From positions 1-18,132 of the forward strand of contig DATJXG010000003.1 in NCBI GenBank assembly GCA_035500455.1: 18,132 nt of DNA, written 5' to 3'. Below are positions 15,838 through 18,132 of this stretch, one piece after another. The notes beneath the pieces were generated by a model. It saw only the letters and a program-made list of their open reading frames with translations. It had not been told where the DNA came from and made no database searches. Both the position numbers and the translations under genes were made by a program. Position 1 is the stretch's first letter; each line of letters opens with the position of its first letter. This DNA comes from DATJXG01 sp035500455 (lineage in GTDB: Bacteria; Acidobacteriota; Terriglobia; Terriglobales; Acidobacteriaceae).

Positions 15838-17112
15838 TCAGAACCCCATTTGAGCGCGCCCCAGATCCGTCAGATCGCTTTCGGTGGCGCGGCCCTGGAA
15901 GTCGACTTCGAAGTCCATGGCTGCAAAGTCGGGAGCGGAGCGTCCTTGCAGAAAGGCTTGCCGCTGCTTGGGAAGATAGGCGCGATTCTTCGCACAATCG
16001 GGCGCGGAGCCGATGTAGATCACACTGGCGCATTCGCTTCCCCGGTGCTCGTCAGCGACCGCGTGGCAGATGTCGGTGTGCCAGAAAACGGTGTCGCCGG
16101 GCATGACCTCGGGGATCGACACCAGGCCGCGAATGAGATCGGAATGCCACTCCGGGCTGACTCCGAGAGCGCGGCCGGGAGCGGCGCCGCAGAGATCGGC
16201 CTCATCGACGTCATCCTGCAGCGCGCGCAGCAGAACGTAGGCGATTCCCGCCGCGATCGGAATCAGGCGCAGCGTGCCATCGTTCGGCCCCTGCCGCGTC
16301 AGCGCGGTCCAACCCTGATAGGTGCGGAACATGCTGCACACCGCGGGGGAAGGAATCTCCTGGGTTTCGAGACGATGCGTGGCATCGAACGGGTCATAGC
16401 CGCGCCAGTCTCCGGCAAAGATGCTCTCGTACACCCTCTGATAGCCGGGGTCGATCCAGCGCTCGACCGTGCCCGCATCCATGTGGGGAGAAAGTCCGAG
16501 CGTTTTGTCACCGGGCTGGCGCCGGCGAACCCGGTCCGCATAGGTGCACTGCCGGTCGGGATTGAATACACCCTCATATTTCCAAAGGCAATCGAGAAAA
16601 CGCCGCGCCTCGGCGAGATTCGGATGCTGACGCGCCGCCACCTGCGGCCGCGACCAGTAAACATTGAATACCTGCGGCCGTCCGGATTTCAGCCCGGAGA
16701 AGTATTTGTCCAGGCTCCTTTTCTCGACCTCGCGCTCCTCATAGTGGTTGGTGTCCAGGTATTCGCCGACTTCCGCGAACCAGTCGCGCGCCAGCTCGGC
16801 GGGAAACACTCCGCGGACGATGGCACAGCCGGTTGCCCGAATCTGCTGACGGATTGCGTCGGGGACGGTGTTGTTCTGAATGTCGCGGTAGGTGAGTTCG
16901 GGCACGATGGGACGTCCGGCATCGACATCGCCGAGAATCTTTTCGACGGCTCGCCGGACGTGGTCCCTTACGTCTTCATAGGCGCGTTTCAATGCCTCGC
17001 GACGCGGCACGAGCTTACGCTTCAGCGCGACGATCTGATTGCGTACGTCGTGATTGCTCAGGCCGGGATTGCTTGGGTCGGGATTGCTTGCATTCAGCGG
17101 CGCGACTGCCAT
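15838..17112 (-). CDS. DUF1479 (YbiU-like) putative Fe(II)/2-oxoglutarate oxygenase (424 aa)
   Basis: Length and sequence match the DUF1479/YbiU family, whose members have the double-stranded beta-helix fold of Fe(II)/2-oxoglutarate oxygenases; their substrates are not known to me. Visible iron triad: His210 and Asp212 in LSPHMDAGTVERW, and a distal His350 in PGDTVFWHTDICHAV (His345 is the alternative). A basic stretch HRGSEC just after could supply the co-substrate Arg. The start has GGAGGTGA close upstream. The N-terminus has three pentapeptide-like units (NPDPS, NPGLS, NHDVR) encoded by 15-bp DNA repeats at 17050-17094. There is no signal peptide. It ends 94 bp from the convergent Ppx-like gene and shares a 190-bp divergent spacer with the small ORF at 17303. 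Confidence 0.87.
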   Translation of the reverse strand: MAVAPLNASNPDPSNPGLSNHDVRNQIVALKRKLVPRREALKRAYEDVRDHVRRAVEKILGDVDAGRPIVPELTYRDIQNNTVPDAIRQQIRATGCAIVRGVFPAELARDWFAEVGEYLDTNHYEEREVEKRSLDKYFSGLKSGRPQVFNVYWSRPQVAARQHPNLAEARRFLDCLWKYEGVFNPDRQCTYADRVRRRQPGDKTLGLSPHMDAGTVERWIDPGYQRVYESIFAGDWRGYDPFDATHRLETQEIPSPAVCSMFRTYQGWTALTRQGPNDGTLRLIPIAAGIAYVLLRALQDDVDEADLCGAAPGRALGVSPEWHSDLIRGLVSIPEVMPGDTVFWHTDICHAVADEHRGSECASVIYIGSAPDCAKNRAYLPKQRQAFLQGRSAPDFAAMDFEVDFQGRATESDLTDLGRAQMGF

Positions 17113-17200
17113 GGTTCACCTCCAGCATGCACCAGGCGCCCATTTTAGTCCGCGCCGGCGGCTGAAGGTGGATAAATTCGGATATATCCCCTCCCGGCTT

Positions 17201-17244
17201 TGCACACTAAACGGCCCCTGCACAAATAATCGACCCTCTGCACA
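17201..17244. promoter_or_regulatory. Three direct TGCACA boxes at 18- and 20-bp steps
   Basis: TGCACA occurs at 17201-17206, 17219-17224 and 17239-17244; the last two are within CTGCACAAA. The spacing, close to two helical turns, fits tandem sites for an activator in the divergent region between the DUF1479 gene and the small ORF. A TTGCAC with a 19-bp gap to AATAAT (17225-17230) could also be a weak promoter. Confidence 0.4.
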
Positions 17245-17255
17245 AAAACCCCTCC

Positions 17256-17273
17256 CTACTCATAAAAGAGTAG
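17256..17273. promoter_or_regulatory. 6-bp inverted repeat in the leader of the small ORF
   Basis: CTACTC and GAGTAG flank ATAAAA, 29 bp before the TTG start. It could be a small hairpin or operator. Both bases and position are plain; the function is not. Confidence 0.35.
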
Positions 17274-17302
17274 ACTGGTACTACGAAGGAATCAGGTAAA
17301 CG

Positions 17303-17458
17303 TTGAAAAATCATGAACTCTGGATGCAGCTCGCAGAGCAAGCTTCCAAAGAGCAAGACCCCGTAAAACTCCTCAAACTGGTTACGGAAATCAACAAACT
17401 GCTCGAAGAAAAAGAGCGTCGTTTGGGCATAATCCCGCCAACTGATAGAGCCAGCTAA
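17303..17458 (+). CDS. Small helical protein of unknown function (51 aa, TTG start)
   Basis: From TTG 17303 the frame reads MKNHELWMQLAEQASKEQDP, then VKLLKLVTEINKLLEEKERR and a short tail, ending at TAA 17456-17458. A TAA codon lies two codons upstream, so the frame cannot extend. The alternative start is ATG at 17324 (residue 8). An AGG (17294-17296) sits 6 nt before TTG, and AAGGA lies further up. The sequence is strongly amphipathic: W7, L10, A14, then L23, L24, L26, V27, I30, L33 and L34 form a helical stripe with many Glu/Lys. I recall very similar short W...EQD..KL..LV..IN proteins, often in several copies, in Acidobacteria; this is memory, not a search. No function is known to me. Confidence 0.65.
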   Translation: MKNHELWMQLAEQASKEQDPVKLLKLVTEINKLLEEKERRLGIIPPTDRAS

Positions 17459-17540
17459 TCCGTTACCTCTGTAATTTGCCCTTCCCGAAATTCGATACAT
17501 AATCCGACGCAGAACCCCGGCCCATCTCCGACTCCCAACC

Positions 17541-17594
17541 GGCGGGTGGCGCCCCTTTCTCCCTCGCGCCGATATTCTAATCCGAGGGCGGGTG
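17541..17594 (+). repeat. REP-cluster repeat unit, copy A
   Basis: It starts GGCGGGTGGCG and contains GATATTCTAATCCGAGGGCG. It is related to the reverse complement of the window's last 56 bases (18077-18132), which contains CATTCTAATCCGCGGGTG at the matching place. No protein-coding gene is seen across 17459-18132. Confidence 0.65.
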
Positions 17595-17595
17595 G

Positions 17596-17626
17596 CCCAC
17601 TCAAGCGCGGTTTTCACTTGAGTGGG
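17596..17626. repeat. Perfect 10-bp stem hairpin in the REP cluster
   Basis: CCCACTCAAG (17596-17605) and CTTGAGTGGG (17617-17626) pair exactly with an 11-nt loop. This is typical of REP-style imperfect palindromes; a terminator is the alternative, but no gene ends close by. Confidence 0.6.
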
Positions 17627-17738
17627 GCAGTTCGACTCGGATAGTGATGGCTCGTCACTCCGTGCAGCGCAAGTACCGCTTCCCAATCTGGAACTACTCC
17701 CTCCGAATCTTCATCCTTCGATTGACCTCGCCACCCAG

Positions 17739-17757
17739 GGCGGGTGGCGCACCCTTT
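17739..17757 (+). repeat. Short REP-cluster motif, copy B
   Basis: GGCGGGTGGCGCACCCTTT repeats the head of the unit at 17541 (one base different) and the inverted copy at 18132-18114. Confidence 0.6.
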
Positions 17758-17789
17758 CAGCCCGAGACATAAGGCGCTCTAACCACGAT

Positions 17790-17833
17790 GGGTGCCCCAC
17801 GTTTTCCCGCTTTTTGCGAAAGGGTGGGCCCGG
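17790..17833 (+). repeat. REP palindrome, left copy
   Basis: This 44-nt unit folds on itself around a CTTTTT loop with GCGAAAGGGTGGG as one arm. It matches the reverse complement of 18043-18086 at 40 of 44 positions. Confidence 0.75.
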
Positions 17834-17868
17834 GGACTGGGCACGCCGCCATGCCGCCGTATGAATCT

Positions 17869-17949
17869 GCCCAGCCAGGCCTGGCGACGATGACAACTGC
17901 AGGTTATGAAATACAGGTGCCGATTGCCGTAGTAGCGTCCCAGGCGGTA
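17869..17949 (-). pseudogene. Relic of a REP-associated tyrosine transposase (RAYT), N-terminal fragment
   Basis: The minus strand encodes YRLGRYYGNRHLYFITCSCH, followed by RRQAWLG. This resembles the first beta-strand region of Y1-type REP transposases (R-Y/F-YG...HLYFIT.SCY.RR). The frame has no start codon near it. It soon runs into repeat sequence, so the HUH metal-binding motif and catalytic Tyr that should follow are absent. It lies between two inverted REP copies (17790-17833 and 18043-18086), the usual arrangement for RAYT genes and their REPs. The assignment rests on about 27 residues, so it is moderate. Confidence 0.55.
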
Positions 17950-18042
17950 GGTAACTCTAGAAATATATTCTGGGAGGCCGAATAACAGCTCAGCAGCGCG
18001 AAAACAAATTGCGGAAGAGTACGAGAATGGGTAGGCGCTCAA

Positions 18043-18086
18043 CCGGGCCCACCCTTTCGCAAAAAGCGCGAAAGGGTAGGGCACCC
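18043..18086 (-). repeat. REP palindrome, right copy (inverted)
   Basis: Inverted partner of 17790-17833. Its own stem is ACCCTTTCGC (18051-18060) against GCGAAAGGGT (18068-18077) with a 7-nt loop. Confidence 0.75.
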
Positions 18087-18132
18087 GCGGATTAGAATGT
18101 TGGCGCAAGCGAGGAAGGGTGCGCCACCCGCC
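18077..18132 (-). repeat. REP-cluster repeat unit, inverted copy of 17541 (runs to window end)
   Basis: Reading on the minus strand from 18132 it begins GGCGGGTGGCGCACCCTTCC and continues through CATTCTAATCCGCGGGTG, following copy A at 17541 with small gaps. Its left end overlaps the REP palindrome at 18043-18086. It may continue past the window. Confidence 0.65.

Noticed and set aside
15850..17148. 432-residue open frame on the plus strand
   Set aside because: Antisense shadow of the DUF1479 gene, which has clear family motifs and a strong ribosome binding site. The plus-strand product has neither.
17207..17686. 159-residue minus-strand frame
   Set aside because: It runs antisense to the small helical protein and through REP-type repeat DNA. 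No motif or ribosome binding site supports it.
17622..17985. Short plus-strand frames in the REP cluster
   Set aside because: They translate palindromic repeats and the opposite strand of the RAYT relic.
17541..18132. Possible CRISPR array
   Set aside because: Repeats are palindromic, few, unevenly spaced and in both orientations; there are no uniform spacers and no cas genes.

Overview
The window reads as chromosomal DNA of a GC-rich, Gram-negative soil-type bacterium. The best guess is an Acidobacteriota (Terriglobia-like) genome. That guess rests on gene style (very large TPR protein, Pkn-type kinase, GH51 enzyme, RND pump, a tiny helical protein) and on the families of dispersed palindromic repeats. 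It is inference, as no marker gene is present.

Layout. A 5'-truncated GH51 alpha-L-arabinofuranosidase (1-1083, +) converges on a 1075-residue TPR protein (1112-4339, -). Next come a Dps-type ferritin (4501-5127, -) and a probable three-gene minus-strand unit: YceI-like protein (7905-7348), pirin (7300-6395) and an exported epoxide hydrolase of the Cif type (6245-5325). A near-perfect 31-bp palindrome lies just upstream of the YceI gene and is a likely operator. Divergently, a two-gene RND efflux unit follows (adaptor 8276-9403, inner-membrane pump 9419-12499); no outer-membrane channel gene is seen. Then come a membrane Ser/Thr kinase (12845-14245) that appears to start at CTG, an exported Ppx/GppA-like ASKHA protein (14571-15743), a DUF1479 (YbiU-like) putative Fe/2-oxoglutarate oxygenase (15838-17112, -) and a 51-residue helical protein (17303-17458, +).

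The non-coding spaces are rich in mobile-looking palindromes: nested inverted-repeat elements at 12552-12748 and 14266-14486, a decayed copy of the latter's core at 6281-6345, a 3 x 9 bp array at 14523-14549, and a REP/BIME-like cluster at 17541-18132. In that cluster, two inverted 44-nt REP copies bracket what looks like the N-terminal relic of a REP-associated tyrosine transposase (RAYT).

How the genes may work together. Dps, pirin, the YceI-like protein and the secreted hydrolase suggest a stress or reactive-lipid response block next to a drug efflux pump; this is inference from adjacency. The most novel-looking proteins are the kinase, whose outer domain carries three cysteine-bearing repeats at an exact 34-residue period, and the neighbouring exported Ppx/GppA-like protein. 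Nothing in the window proves a complete new system. No tRNA, rRNA, CRISPR array or complete transposase was seen.
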